From assembly GCA_035285325.1 (NCBI GenBank), contig JAYKJB010000032.1:1-64000 (forward strand): a stretch of 64,000 nucleotides of DNA. The letters run 5' to 3'. This document shows, piece after piece, positions 1 through 7,104 of the stretch. Position numbers and translations under genes: made by a program. Below the pieces are notes generated by a model that was given only the letters and a program-made list of their open reading frames with translations, was not told the origin of the DNA and did not search any database. Numbering within the stretch: the stretch's first letter is position 1; every line of letters starts with the position of its first letter. This DNA comes from Candidatus Sericytochromatia bacterium. GTDB lineage: Bacteria; Cyanobacteriota; Sericytochromatia; S15B-MN24; JAQBPE01.

Positions 1-49
1 AGAATACTGCCGGGGAGACCCGGTGGGAAGGTAGCCCGCCGCCAGGACC
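1..49 (+). rRNA. rrf: 5S ribosomal RNA, 3' end (5' part lies before the window)
   Basis: The first 49 bases read like the 3' half of a bacterial 5S rRNA: a GAATACTGCC loop-E/helix-IV segment, a GAGA-capped CCGGG hairpin, and the closing GCCGCCAGG strand of helix I. A rho-independent terminator follows directly, as expected at the end of an rRNA operon. 16S and 23S genes would lie upstream, outside the window. The recognition is by pattern, without a covariance model. The identical 3' sequence of the second copy supports it. Confidence 0.8.
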
Positions 50-73
50 TTTAAGATTCCACCGCAAGGTGTG

Positions 74-122
74 AACCTGGCCCCCCGTTCCCCGCAAGGG
101 TTGAGCGGGGGGTTGGTCTTTT
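74..122 (+). terminator. rRNA operon terminator, copy 1
   Basis: The stem CCCCCCG (81-87) pairs with CGGGGGG (106-112) and is followed by TTGGTCTTTT. It sits about 30 bases after the 5S 3' end. The same block recurs at 278-326. Confidence 0.7.
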
Positions 123-164
123 GGGGGGGCGCTGCGCTGTCCATCGCTGGCCGGTTTTTGGCCG

Positions 165-252
165 CAGGCGCTTCCCGAACACGACCGTGAAACGCGTCAG
201 CAGCGAGAATACTGCCGGGGAGACCCGGGGGGGAGTTGCCCGCCGCCAGGAC
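165..252 (+). pseudogene. Second, 5'-damaged 5S rRNA copy
   Basis: From CCCGAACACG (174-183) onward the sequence follows a 5S rRNA through loop B/C, helix III, loop E and helix I 3' strand, and ends in the same GCCGCCAGG as copy 1. The bases before it (about 123-165) do not contain the TCCTGGCGGC-like strand needed to close helix I. Instead there is an unrelated GC-rich segment with a GGCC/GGCC mini-hairpin. The helix-IV region also differs from copy 1 (GGGGGGGAGTTG against GGTGGGAAGGTAG). The best reading is a decayed or rearranged tandem 5S. An assembly error in a repeated rRNA end is the main alternative. Confidence 0.65.
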
Positions 253-277
253 CTTTAAGATTCCACCGCAAGGTGTG

Positions 278-326
278 AACCTGGCCCCCCGTTCCCCGCA
301 AGGGTTGAGCGGGGGGTTGGTCTTTT
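278..326 (+). terminator. rRNA operon terminator, copy 2
   Basis: Exact repeat of the copy 1 terminator block: CCCCCCG (285-291), CGGGGGG (310-316), then TTGGTCTTTT. The identity includes the roughly 35-base leader after the 5S end, so 5S 3' half and terminator were duplicated as one unit about 204 bases long. Confidence 0.7.
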
Positions 327-431
327 CGGGGGAAACTTCCCATGGGATGTCGGATGAAATGGTTAGCCACAAGCCCGTTTCGGGCATGCTGCAGCTAGCT
401 TGGGCCATCCTACCGGAATGGGGAGTTTCAC

Positions 432-929
432 ATGGCGACCGTCACGCTCAAGGGAACCGTGATTCAACTCAGTGGCGAATTGCCGGCGGTGGGATCCGAA
501 GCACCAGATGCCGTGCTGACCGGCGTGAACCTGGCGGATGGTCCCCTCAGCCAATTGCGTGGCAAATGGGTCCTGCTCAACATTTTCCCCAGCATCGACA
601 CGCCGACCTGTGCCGCCTCTGTGCGCCGCTTCAACGAAGAGGCCGGCAGCTACCTGGGCGTGGCCGTCGTTTGTGTCTCCGCTGACCTTCCCTTCGCTCA
701 CAAACGCTTTTGTGGCGCAGAGGGGATCGAACGGGTGGCGTCGATGTCCAGCTTCCGCCATGCGGAATTTGGTGAACGCTATGGCGTGACGATGCTGGAT
801 GGTCCCTTGAAAGGGCTGCTGGCGCGCGCAGTGGTGGTGGTGGATGCCAGCGGAATTGTTCGTCACGCTGAACTCGTGCCAGAAGTGAGTGAAGAGCCGG
901 ATTACGCAGCGGCCATGGCTGCCCTTTGA
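432..929 (+). CDS. tpx: Thiol peroxidase, Tpx-type peroxiredoxin
   Basis: This cytoplasmic atypical 2-Cys peroxiredoxin reduces hydroperoxides with thioredoxin as electron donor. The 165-residue length is typical of Tpx. The peroxidatic cysteine is Cys60 in FPSIDTPTCAASVRRFN. The resolving cysteine is Cys94 in DLPFAHKRFCGAEG. Both motifs match the E. coli Tpx pattern closely. An extra Cys81 lies in the strand between them. The ATG is preceded by GGGGAG. The gene stands alone between the 5S terminator and glnA. Confidence 0.95.
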   Translation: MATVTLKGTVIQLSGELPAVGSEAPDAVLTGVNLADGPLSQLRGKWVLLNIFPSIDTPTCAASVRRFNEEAGSYLGVAVVCVSADLPFAHKRFCGAEGIERVASMSSFRHAEFGERYGVTMLDGPLKGLLARAVVVVDASGIVRHAELVPEVSEEPDYAAAMAAL

Positions 930-1087
930 CGCGTTCAGCGGGGCATCCATGCATCTCGGAAAGCCGTTTCCCTCGCGGGATGACGAGGAGCGTTCTTCGC
1001 TGGCCGCCTGCGCCATCGTTCTGTCGCCTGTTTTTTGGGGGTGGACGCGCCGCTTGAAGGGGCTCGACGGCGCTTGGTCCTGATGGC

Positions 1088-1115
1088 CAAAAACCCCTTC
1101 GATTCAAGGGTTTTC
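1088..1115 (+). terminator. Possible tpx terminator
   Basis: AAAACCCCTT (with one bulged C) pairs with AAGGGTTTT across a short CGATTC loop. The U-run is formed by the 3' side of the stem itself. It lies about 160 bases after the tpx stop codon. Confidence 0.35.
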
Positions 1116-1121
1116 AGACCT

Positions 1122-1137
1122 GACACCGACCGGTGTC
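1122..1137. promoter_or_regulatory. Inverted repeat upstream of glnA
   Basis: GACACCG and CGGTGTC form a perfect 7-bp dyad around AC, with no T-run after it. It could be a regulator site for glnA or part of a terminator. Its role is unknown. Confidence 0.3.
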
Positions 1138-1307
1138 GGGTCTAATCTACATCATCGGGATAAACTTTTAAGCCGGCTGTTGAGTAAAACATTCGCCCGT
1201 CTTCAGCCCATCTTCAGGCATTCCCCTCTATCATTCGGAGCGTTGAAGCGGCAGGGGGAGCCAATGGCCTTGCGGCGACAGCGTGATTCAGAAAGGAGCA
1301 ACCGCTC

Positions 1308-2654
1308 GTGACCACGACTTCAGAACGTTTGGAAGCCTCGATTCGTGAGGTGATCGCGAAAGAGAATGTTCGTTTTATCGACCTCCAATTCATTGACATC
1401 CTCGGCATTGTGAAGAGCGTCACGATTCCGACCTCTCAGCTGTCCGACACGCTGGAAAACGGCAAGTGGTTTGATGGAAGCTCCGTGGAGGGGTTTGCCC
1501 GCATCGCGGAGTCCGACATGTTTCTGAAGCCGGACCTGAGCACGTTCCAGGTGATCCCGTGGACGCGCGGCAACAACACCACTGCGCGCATCATTTGCTG
1601 GGTCTACACCCCTGACGGCGAGCCTTTCGTCGGCGATCCCCGCGGACTGCTCAAGCGCCAGTTGGAAGCGGCGCGCGCGCTCGGATACGACTTCAACACC
1701 GGTCCCGAACTGGAGTTTTTCCTGTTCCGCTCCAACGACCCGACGGCGCCGACGCCCTTGCCGCACGACCGGGGTGGCTATTTCGATCTCTCGACCGACC
1801 TGGCCAGTCACGTGCGCCAGGACATGGTCAACGCGCTGGAAGCCCTGGGCATCGAGGTGGAAACCAGTCACCACGAAGTCGCGGTCGGACAGCACGAGAT
1901 CGACTTCAAGTACTCCAACGCGCTGACGTCGGCTGACAGTTGCGTCACCTTCAAGTATGCCCTCAAGGCCATCGCGCAGAAGTACGACCTGTACTGCACC
2001 TTCATGGCCAAGCCCATCTTCGGGGTGAACGGGTCGGGCATGCACACCCACATGAGCCTGTTCAAGGACGGCGACACGGCCATGTATGATCCGACGGATG
2101 TCTATGGCCTGTCCAAGACGGCCAAGCACTTCATCGCCGGCATTCTTCATCACGCCCGGGCGATGAGCGCGATCCTGAGCCCGACCGTCAACTCCTACAA
2201 GCGCTTGGTGCCGGGTTACGAGGCGCCCGTTTACGTGTCCTGGGCGCGGAACAATCGCTCGGCGCTGATTCGCGTGCCACGCATCAATCCCAAGGCCATC
2301 AAGGCGACGCGGGTCGAACTGCGCTGTCCCGATCCGACCTGCAATCCCTACCTGGCGTTTGCCGTGATGTTGGCTTGCGGCTTGGACGGCGTGAAGCGTG
2401 AATTGACGCCTCCGGAGCCCGTTGAGGAAAACCTCTACCACATGGGCCAGGACGAGCGCTCCAACCGCAACATTGAAAACCTGCCGGGCTCGCTGGGAGA
2501 GGCGCTGGCCGAACTGAAGAAGGATGCCGTGATCCGCGAGGCTTTGGGCGACCACGTGTTCGAACGCTTCCTGGAGGCCAAGACTCAGGAGTGGGACGAC
2601 TACCGGAAGTCCGTCAGCCAGTGGGAACTTGACCGGTATCTCTCCCTGTATTGA
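1308..2654 (+). CDS. glnA: Glutamine synthetase, type I (alpha-like)
   Basis: This enzyme makes glutamine from glutamate, ammonia and ATP, the main ammonia-assimilation step. At 448 residues it matches the shorter GSI-alpha class of Bacillus and Thermotoga. Signatures are WFDGSSVEGF (54-63), EVAVGQHEIDFKY, FGVNGSGMHTHMSLF with His246 in the active site, and NPTVNSYKRLVPGYEAP-like loops. The C-terminal ENLYHMGQDERSN segment lacks the KNLYDLPPEE adenylylation context of the beta class, so GlnE control is unlikely. The GTG start follows AAAGGAGCAACCGCTC. A strong terminator follows the stop, so the gene is monocistronic. Confidence 0.97.
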   Translation: MTTTSERLEASIREVIAKENVRFIDLQFIDILGIVKSVTIPTSQLSDTLENGKWFDGSSVEGFARIAESDMFLKPDLSTFQVIPWTRGNNTTARIICWVYTPDGEPFVGDPRGLLKRQLEAARALGYDFNTGPELEFFLFRSNDPTAPTPLPHDRGGYFDLSTDLASHVRQDMVNALEALGIEVETSHHEVAVGQHEIDFKYSNALTSADSCVTFKYALKAIAQKYDLYCTFMAKPIFGVNGSGMHTHMSLFKDGDTAMYDPTDVYGLSKTAKHFIAGILHHARAMSAILSPTVNSYKRLVPGYEAPVYVSWARNNRSALIRVPRINPKAIKATRVELRCPDPTCNPYLAFAVMLACGLDGVKRELTPPEPVEENLYHMGQDERSNRNIENLPGSLGEALAELKKDAVIREALGDHVFERFLEAKTQEWDDYRKSVSQWELDRYLSLY

Positions 2655-2677
2655 ATCGAGCGATTCCGGGAGTGACA

Positions 2678-2704
2678 GCGGGGGCCTGACGGCCCCCGCT
2701 TTTG
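2678..2704 (+). terminator. Rho-independent terminator after glnA
   Basis: Perfect 9-bp stem GCGGGGGCC / GGCCCCCGC with a TGAC loop, followed by TTTT. It lies 24 bases after the glnA stop. Confidence 0.95.
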
Positions 2705-2793
2705 CGTGGGGACGTCGGGAATGTCTCGTTTCTTTACATGTCCTTAATAAGGTATTAAACTATTGGGGTCCACCTTGATGAAGGAGATCCCCT

Positions 2794-4074
2794 GTGATCC
2801 GTTGCGCTCGAGTCCTCCCTGCGGTCGTGGCCGCTTCGACCTTGCTGGTGGGTTGCGGCCAGTCTGGCGCGACGGTCAGTGCCGGCAATTTGCGTCAAGG
2901 AGTGGAGAGCCGGAGCCAATCGACACGTTTGGATGATGCGGATCTGTCCGCCGGCGCAATTCGCCAACAGGTCTCTCCTGACGTCTTGCGGCGCGAAGCG
3001 CAGGCCGATGGAGCCGGGAACCTCCTGTTCCCGACCCGGCCCTTGCCGCGTCGTGCTGCTGCGCCGGCTCCGCGCCTGGCCGCAGGGCCTGTCCTGAGCG
3101 GTGGCTTGCGGTATCCGGACTTCACGGGGGCCTTGATTCCCGCGGCCAATGTGACGGTCCACGTCATGGCCAAGGGTGGTGGACTCTCGTCCCCGCGTGA
3201 AGTGGCGACGGCTCTGACCGACGCGAACGGGCGCTGGACTGCGGTGCTGCCCGCCGAGTTGTTGGGCAAGGCCGTGACCACCTCTTACGAGCTGGGCAAC
3301 CGTCGCTGGACCTTGGAGCGCATGCGCTGGGAAGGCCCGAGCGTCGCTTCCTTGGCCGCATCCCAAGATACGGGCGATCGCACCCTGGAAGCGTCCAGCC
3401 AGAATGGCAAGGCGGCGCTGATCCACCAAGTTTGGAATCGCGCCCTGGCCGCCTTCGAGCGGGAGTCAATCTCGTTGGACGGCTGGTGGACACGCCCCAT
3501 TGGCACCCGCTGGCCCGCGGATGCGAATTACTACTCCATGGGGACCGTCAACCTGACGGATGCAGAGTGGTGGGACGTGAATGGTCACGAAATTGGCCAC
3601 GCGATCTTCTTTGCAGGTTTCAATTCTTCTTCCGGCGGCGGCCAGCACAAGATTGACGAGTGCTATGGCGCTGATCTGGCCTGGTCAGAAGGCTTTGCCA
3701 GTTTCTTCTCCGGCGTGATCAGCATTTCGCGCCAGGATCCAGACGCCAAGTTCGAATTCATGGTGCCGCGTCGCAAGCCGATTCGCCTGGAGAATGTGCC
3801 TGAGGATGTGTGCCAGGGCCACACCAATGAGTGGCGTGTCAGTGCCGCTCTGTGGGATCTTTATGACACGCATGCGGATGGTCAGGACCAGGTGGCGCTC
3901 GAATTCAAGCAGATTTGGGGGTCGTTGGTGAAGACTGGAACGGGTGGTCGGATGGCTGACGTGCGGGATGCGTTCCGCCGGGTGGCGCTTCAAACCGAAC
4001 CGTCGCTGCGCCCGGGGCTGGCGGCAGCCTTTGCCCAGAGTGGGGTGCCTGTGACGCTCCAGATGGCTCGCTAG
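2794..4074 (+). CDS. Lipoprotein with HEXXH zinc-metallopeptidase domain
   Basis: The 426-residue precursor has an N-terminal lipoprotein signal ending LLVGC (Cys21), so it is probably anchored to a membrane and faces outward. Residues about 105-165 look like a carboxypeptidase-regulatory-type beta-sandwich (VTVHVMAKGGG...TDANGRWTAVLP). The catalytic region contains HEIGHA (His265, Glu266, His269). Glu299 in WSEGFASFFSG is well placed as the third zinc ligand of a gluzincin. The start is a GTG with AAGGAG seven bases upstream. Substrate and exact family are not known. The glnA terminator separates it from the gene before. Confidence 0.75.
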   Translation: MIRCARVLPAVVAASTLLVGCGQSGATVSAGNLRQGVESRSQSTRLDDADLSAGAIRQQVSPDVLRREAQADGAGNLLFPTRPLPRRAAAPAPRLAAGPVLSGGLRYPDFTGALIPAANVTVHVMAKGGGLSSPREVATALTDANGRWTAVLPAELLGKAVTTSYELGNRRWTLERMRWEGPSVASLAASQDTGDRTLEASSQNGKAALIHQVWNRALAAFERESISLDGWWTRPIGTRWPADANYYSMGTVNLTDAEWWDVNGHEIGHAIFFAGFNSSSGGGQHKIDECYGADLAWSEGFASFFSGVISISRQDPDAKFEFMVPRRKPIRLENVPEDVCQGHTNEWRVSAALWDLYDTHADGQDQVALEFKQIWGSLVKTGTGGRMADVRDAFRRVALQTEPSLRPGLAAAFAQSGVPVTLQMAR

Positions 4075-4136
4075 ACCAGGAACGTCACGCTGACATCACC
4101 AGGAAGCCCGAGGCCGCGGGTGAGGCGGCGAACAAG

Positions 4137-4415
4137 GTGAGTAACGAGACCTTACTTTTGAACGCACTGGCGCAGGCCTCCTGCAGCGGGGAGGAACTGC
4201 GCCAGTCGCTCGGGTTGGTCGAGGCAGACTTTCGCCCGGCTGCGCGCAACTTGTGGCTGGATGGGCTGATCCAGGGACAGCTGGCGGATGGTTGCTGCAG
4301 CGCCCCTTGCGGCACGATGTGTGTCAGTGCGATGAAGCTTGATCGGGTCTGGCAGCTGTCCAAAAAAGGCCGACTGCGCTTGAAGGTGCTGTCTGCCCGG
4401 TCAGACGCCTCCTGA
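4137..4415 (+). CDS. Small winged-helix-like protein, function unknown
   Basis: A 92-residue protein with the profile of a winged helix-turn-helix: a helical LLLNALAQASCSGEELRQSL, then VEADFRPAARNLWLDGLIQ as a likely recognition helix, then a wing ending in LSKKGRLRL. It contains four cysteines in the middle, in CCSAPCGTMC, an unusual cluster that might bind metal. The GTG start has only a weak ribosome-binding site. It lies between the metallopeptidase lipoprotein and the HTH/coiled-coil gene on the same strand. No specific family was recognised. Confidence 0.6.
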   Translation: MSNETLLLNALAQASCSGEELRQSLGLVEADFRPAARNLWLDGLIQGQLADGCCSAPCGTMCVSAMKLDRVWQLSKKGRLRLKVLSARSDAS

Positions 4416-4484
4416 CGCGCCGGTCACCGCTTGTGGTATGCTTGGTGTCGGGTTCTCGCGACCTGATACCGGCTGGAGGCAAAA

Positions 4485-5099
4485 GTGTCTGAAACCGCGA
4501 GTTTGAGCCTCGAAGAGGTCAGTGTCAAGCTGGGTGTCAGCCCGTCGGCCGTCAAGAAACGCATCGCCCACCTCAATATTCCCGTGATGCGGGGGGCTCG
4601 CGGGAAGTTGATCTTCGACCCACGTGCGTTCTCTCTGCTGGCAGAGGCGGATGGCCTGCTCAAGGCCGGGCATGGGTTCGATGAATGCCGAAAACGGCTC
4701 GGTCTCCAGCAGCCGGCTGCGATCGATGTCGAGGTGGAGGACCTTGATGCCGAGGATGAGGGCGACGACGACACGGAGCGTCCTCGCCGGCTTCCTACGC
4801 CTGTGTTCATCCAGCTGCGCCGGCGCAAGGTGCAGCCGCTGACGAGCGAAACCCCACTGCCCGATCTGCTGTCCCGTCTCGACGGCCTTTTGAAGATGCT
4901 GGATGAGAAAGAGCGGCACAACCAAGTGCTGCAGGCCAAGTTAATGGTGGCCTACGACGAGATCACCAAATTGTCCGCCACGTCTGCCGCGCATCAGGAG
5001 CGCACCTTAGCGCTGCAGGTGGAAGTGCAACGCCTCAATGGGGAATTGAAAATGCTGGCGGCGCCGGAGCCGGAAAAGCCGTGGTGGCGATTCTGGTGA
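4485..5099 (+). CDS. HTH / coiled-coil protein with C-terminal aromatic tail (RacA-like layout)
   Basis: A 204-residue protein. Residues 5-55 form a MerR/excisionase-type HTH (LSLEEVSVKLGVSPSAVKKR). A helical segment follows (55-80), then a very acidic linker (EVEDLDAEDEGDDD) and a basic patch (RRRK). Residues about 128-190 form a long coiled coil. The protein ends in EKPWWRFW. This order of DNA-binding head, coiled coil and membrane-seeking aromatic or basic tail resembles RacA and plasmid DUF536 proteins. That suggests DNA tethering rather than classical regulation, but it is inference. The GTG start has GGAGG seven bases upstream. Confidence 0.65.
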   Translation: MSETASLSLEEVSVKLGVSPSAVKKRIAHLNIPVMRGARGKLIFDPRAFSLLAEADGLLKAGHGFDECRKRLGLQQPAAIDVEVEDLDAEDEGDDDTERPRRLPTPVFIQLRRRKVQPLTSETPLPDLLSRLDGLLKMLDEKERHNQVLQAKLMVAYDEITKLSATSAAHQERTLALQVEVQRLNGELKMLAAPEPEKPWWRFW

Positions 5100-5100
5100 C

Positions 5101-5127
5101 TTCGGACTGGCGCTGGATTAGTCCGAA
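5101..5127 (+). terminator. Stem-loop just after the HTH/coiled-coil gene
   Basis: TTCGGACT (5101-5108) pairs with AGTCCGAA (5120-5127), a perfect 8-bp stem starting two bases after the stop codon. No T-run follows, so it may protect the 3' end or be a weak terminator. Confidence 0.45.
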
Positions 5128-5194
5128 AAGTGTAGACACTGGGCAAATAGGCTTTTAGCCGCCAGGGGCGTTCGCGGGTCGTTCTCTCTGGCTC

Positions 5195-5234
5195 AAAAGG
5201 TGGAGCGCGCGTCTGGGCAACCAGGCGCGCGCTC
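5195..5234 (-). terminator. Terminator of qmcA (minus strand)
   Basis: A 14-bp stem, GAGCGCGCG-T-CTGG / CCAG-G-CGCGCGCTC (one T-G pair), is capped on the plus strand by a GCAA tetraloop (5217-5220). Read on the minus strand it is followed by CACCTTTTGAG. It lies about 100 bases beyond the qmcA stop codon. Confidence 0.6.
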
Positions 5235-5329
5235 TGACGATAAAACTGGGCCAGGTGCCGAACTGGCTGGTTCGCCCGGCCTTCACTCGCAGCCTGGTGG
5301 GGGCACAGCGCCTTCTGGGCGCCCTTGCC

Positions 5330-6337
5330 TCAGGCGTTGGCCTGCGGGGCGGACGACGAAGCCTGGCCGACCACCCTGCCGGTCGGGGTGGCCACGCTCG
5401 GGCGCGGTTGGCCGGCACGGAAGGCTTCGCCTGCCAGGGCCGCCACTCCGGCGAGGCCATTCATCCCGTTCGGCATGAAGATCGTGGACGAAGGGCCTTT
5501 GGCCATTTCGGGGAGCGATTCCAGATAGCGCAGTTGCAGGAATTTTTCGTCTCCGCCGTTTCCGAAGGCGGCCACCACTTCCTTGATGGATTCCTGCTGG
5601 GCCTTGGCCGCGATCAGGGTGGCGTCGGCCTGGGCCTTGGCTCTGATCACGGCTGCCTCGGCCTCCGCTTGGGCTTTGATGCGTAACACCTCCCGTTCGC
5701 CCTCGGCCCTGAGCACGGCACTTTCCTTGGCCCCTTCGGCCTGCAGGATGGCGGCGCGCTTGGAGCCCTCCGCCTCCAGGATCTGGGCCCGGCGTGTGCG
5801 TTCGGCCACCATCTGCTTGTCCATGGCATCGGCGATGTCGCCCAGCGGTTTGATCTCCTTCAATTCCACCCGGGACACCTTGAGCCCCCACGCTGCCGTG
5901 GCTTCATCCAGAATTTCCTGGAGTTTCGTGTTGATGGTGTTTCGGCCGTTCAGACATTCGTCCAGTTCCAGCTCGCCGATCAGATTGCGCAAGCTGGTGA
6001 TGATCAGCTGTTCCATGGCGCGCTCGAAATTCTGCACCTTGTAGGCCGCATCCTTGAAGTTGGTGATCTTGAAGTAGGTCACGGCGTTGATGCGAACGGT
6101 GGCATTGTCTGCCGTGATCACCGCCGTGGGTTCGAAGTCATGCAGGGTTTCCCGGTTATCGAACTTGTAAGCTACTTTTTCGAGCACGGGCGTGATCCAG
6201 TGCCAGCCGGCTCCGAGGGTTTTCAGATAGCCTCCTTGGCGTTCGATGATGATGGCCTGATTCTGGCTCACGGGAACGAAACCCAGAATCAGATAGGCAA
6301 AAACGACGGTGGCGATGAGACTCAATAAGACAAGCAT
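5330..6337 (-). CDS. qmcA: SPFH / band-7 membrane protein (stomatin-prohibitin family, QmcA-like)
   Basis: SPFH proteins oligomerise in membrane microdomains and act with NfeD partners in membrane quality control. One N-terminal membrane helix (about 2-20) is followed by the SPFH core (SQNQAIIIERQGGY, HDFEPTAVITADN, VELKEIKPLGDI). Residues about 185-270 are an Ala/Glu/Lys-rich coiled coil with AEGSKRAAILQAEGAKESA-type repeats. A Gly/Ala/Pro tail ends the protein. The ATG at 6337 has AAAGGA seven bases upstream; a TTG one codon earlier is possible. The gene lies 40 bases after nfeD, the usual partner, so the two probably form an operon. Confidence 0.92.
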   Translation of the reverse strand: MLVLLSLIATVVFAYLILGFVPVSQNQAIIIERQGGYLKTLGAGWHWITPVLEKVAYKFDNRETLHDFEPTAVITADNATVRINAVTYFKITNFKDAAYKVQNFERAMEQLIITSLRNLIGELELDECLNGRNTINTKLQEILDEATAAWGLKVSRVELKEIKPLGDIADAMDKQMVAERTRRAQILEAEGSKRAAILQAEGAKESAVLRAEGEREVLRIKAQAEAEAAVIRAKAQADATLIAAKAQQESIKEVVAAFGNGGDEKFLQLRYLESLPEMAKGPSSTIFMPNGMNGLAGVAALAGEAFRAGQPRPSVATPTGRVVGQASSSAPQANA

Positions 6338-6377
6338 CAATTCATCCTTTTAGGTTGGGAGCAGATGGGGACGAGAC

Positions 6378-6911
6378 TCAGGTGGGTTGGGTCGGCTCTT
6401 GCATGGATGGGGAACCTTCCGGGGGCGCTACGGGCGGCGACGCGTGCGTCGTGCCCCCTGACAACCACGATGGGGGCGCCGAGACAGGCTCCTCAGGGAG
6501 CACGCGCAGGGTGGTCCCGCTGACCTCCATGACCAGCACCCGACGGCCAGTTTCAAGCGGTAGGTCGGATTCAGCGCGCCAGACCACCCCGTCCAGCTTG
6601 ACCTTGCCGGCGCGACCATCGGCGATGGGGCTGATGACCTCAGCGGGTTGACCAATCATCGATTGGACCGGGGTGGGGGTGGCTGGAGGCGCCAGGCGGC
6701 GCCTGACCCACGGCAAAATCAGTGCGGTCACGCCACCTGCCAGCGCCACCGCGGCGGCCACCTGTGCGGTCAAACTGAAGCCAGCCAGGGCCACGGCGGC
6801 GGCCGCCCAGCAGGCAAGGCCCATCGTGAGCAAGGTGAACTCGCCGGTTGTCAGTTCCAGCAGAACCAGAAGGGTCCCGATCAGCGCCCAAGCGATGGCA
6901 GGGTTCAGCAC
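6378..6911 (-). CDS. nfeD: NfeD family membrane protein
   Basis: A 177-residue short-type NfeD (without the protease domain). It has three predicted membrane helices (about 5-25, 29-47, 49-68) and then an OB-fold-like domain (MIGQPAEVISPIADGRAGKV...LPLETGRRVLVMEVSGTTLRV). A proline-rich tail (about 145-177) is extra. NfeD proteins pair with SPFH proteins, and the downstream neighbour is one. Its start at 6911 is about 190 bases from the divergent gene beginning near 7105. Confidence 0.88.
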   Translation of the reverse strand: MLNPAIAWALIGTLLVLLELTTGEFTLLTMGLACWAAAAVALAGFSLTAQVAAAVALAGGVTALILPWVRRRLAPPATPTPVQSMIGQPAEVISPIADGRAGKVKLDGVVWRAESDLPLETGRRVLVMEVSGTTLRVLPEEPVSAPPSWLSGGTTHASPPVAPPEGSPSMQEPTQPT

Positions 6912-7104
6912 ATTCGACTCCCACAGTATTCCGCAACGGCAACCGGTGCCCGAACTGCAACGGACCTGGTCCCGGGCCCTACATACCCTGTTTGCCTGGG
7001 GCGTCTGACTGGAAGAAACCTTGGCTGAAGCTTAAACCGAGCTTGGGAAAGTCAGCCGGTTTGCGAGCGATAGATGTCTCGGCCCCTGAGATGGAGTGTT
7101 TCGT

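Larger units (their letters stand above)
1..326 (+). repeat. Tandem duplication of 5S 3' half plus terminator (offset about 204-205 bases)
   Basis: Bases 1-122 and about 206-326 are near identical. Differences are confined to 5S helix IV (one-base length difference and a few substitutions). The unit after the GCCAGG is identical through the terminator T-run, and the two copies diverge immediately afterwards. Confidence 0.8.
930..1307. other. 378-base intergenic region, tpx to glnA
   Basis: No convincing gene. It holds a terminator-like hairpin at 1088-1115 and a perfect 7-bp inverted repeat, GACACCG-AC-CGGTGTC (1122-1137). It should also contain the glnA promoter, which I cannot place: no good -35/-10 pair and no GTA-N8-TAC NtcA site is visible. 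An AGGAG ribosome-binding site for glnA lies at about 1293-1297. Confidence 0.5.

Noticed and set aside
2733-2758. TTTACA/TATTAA as a promoter for the metallopeptidase lipoprotein
   Set aside because: The spacing is 14 bases, too short for a sigma-70-type promoter.
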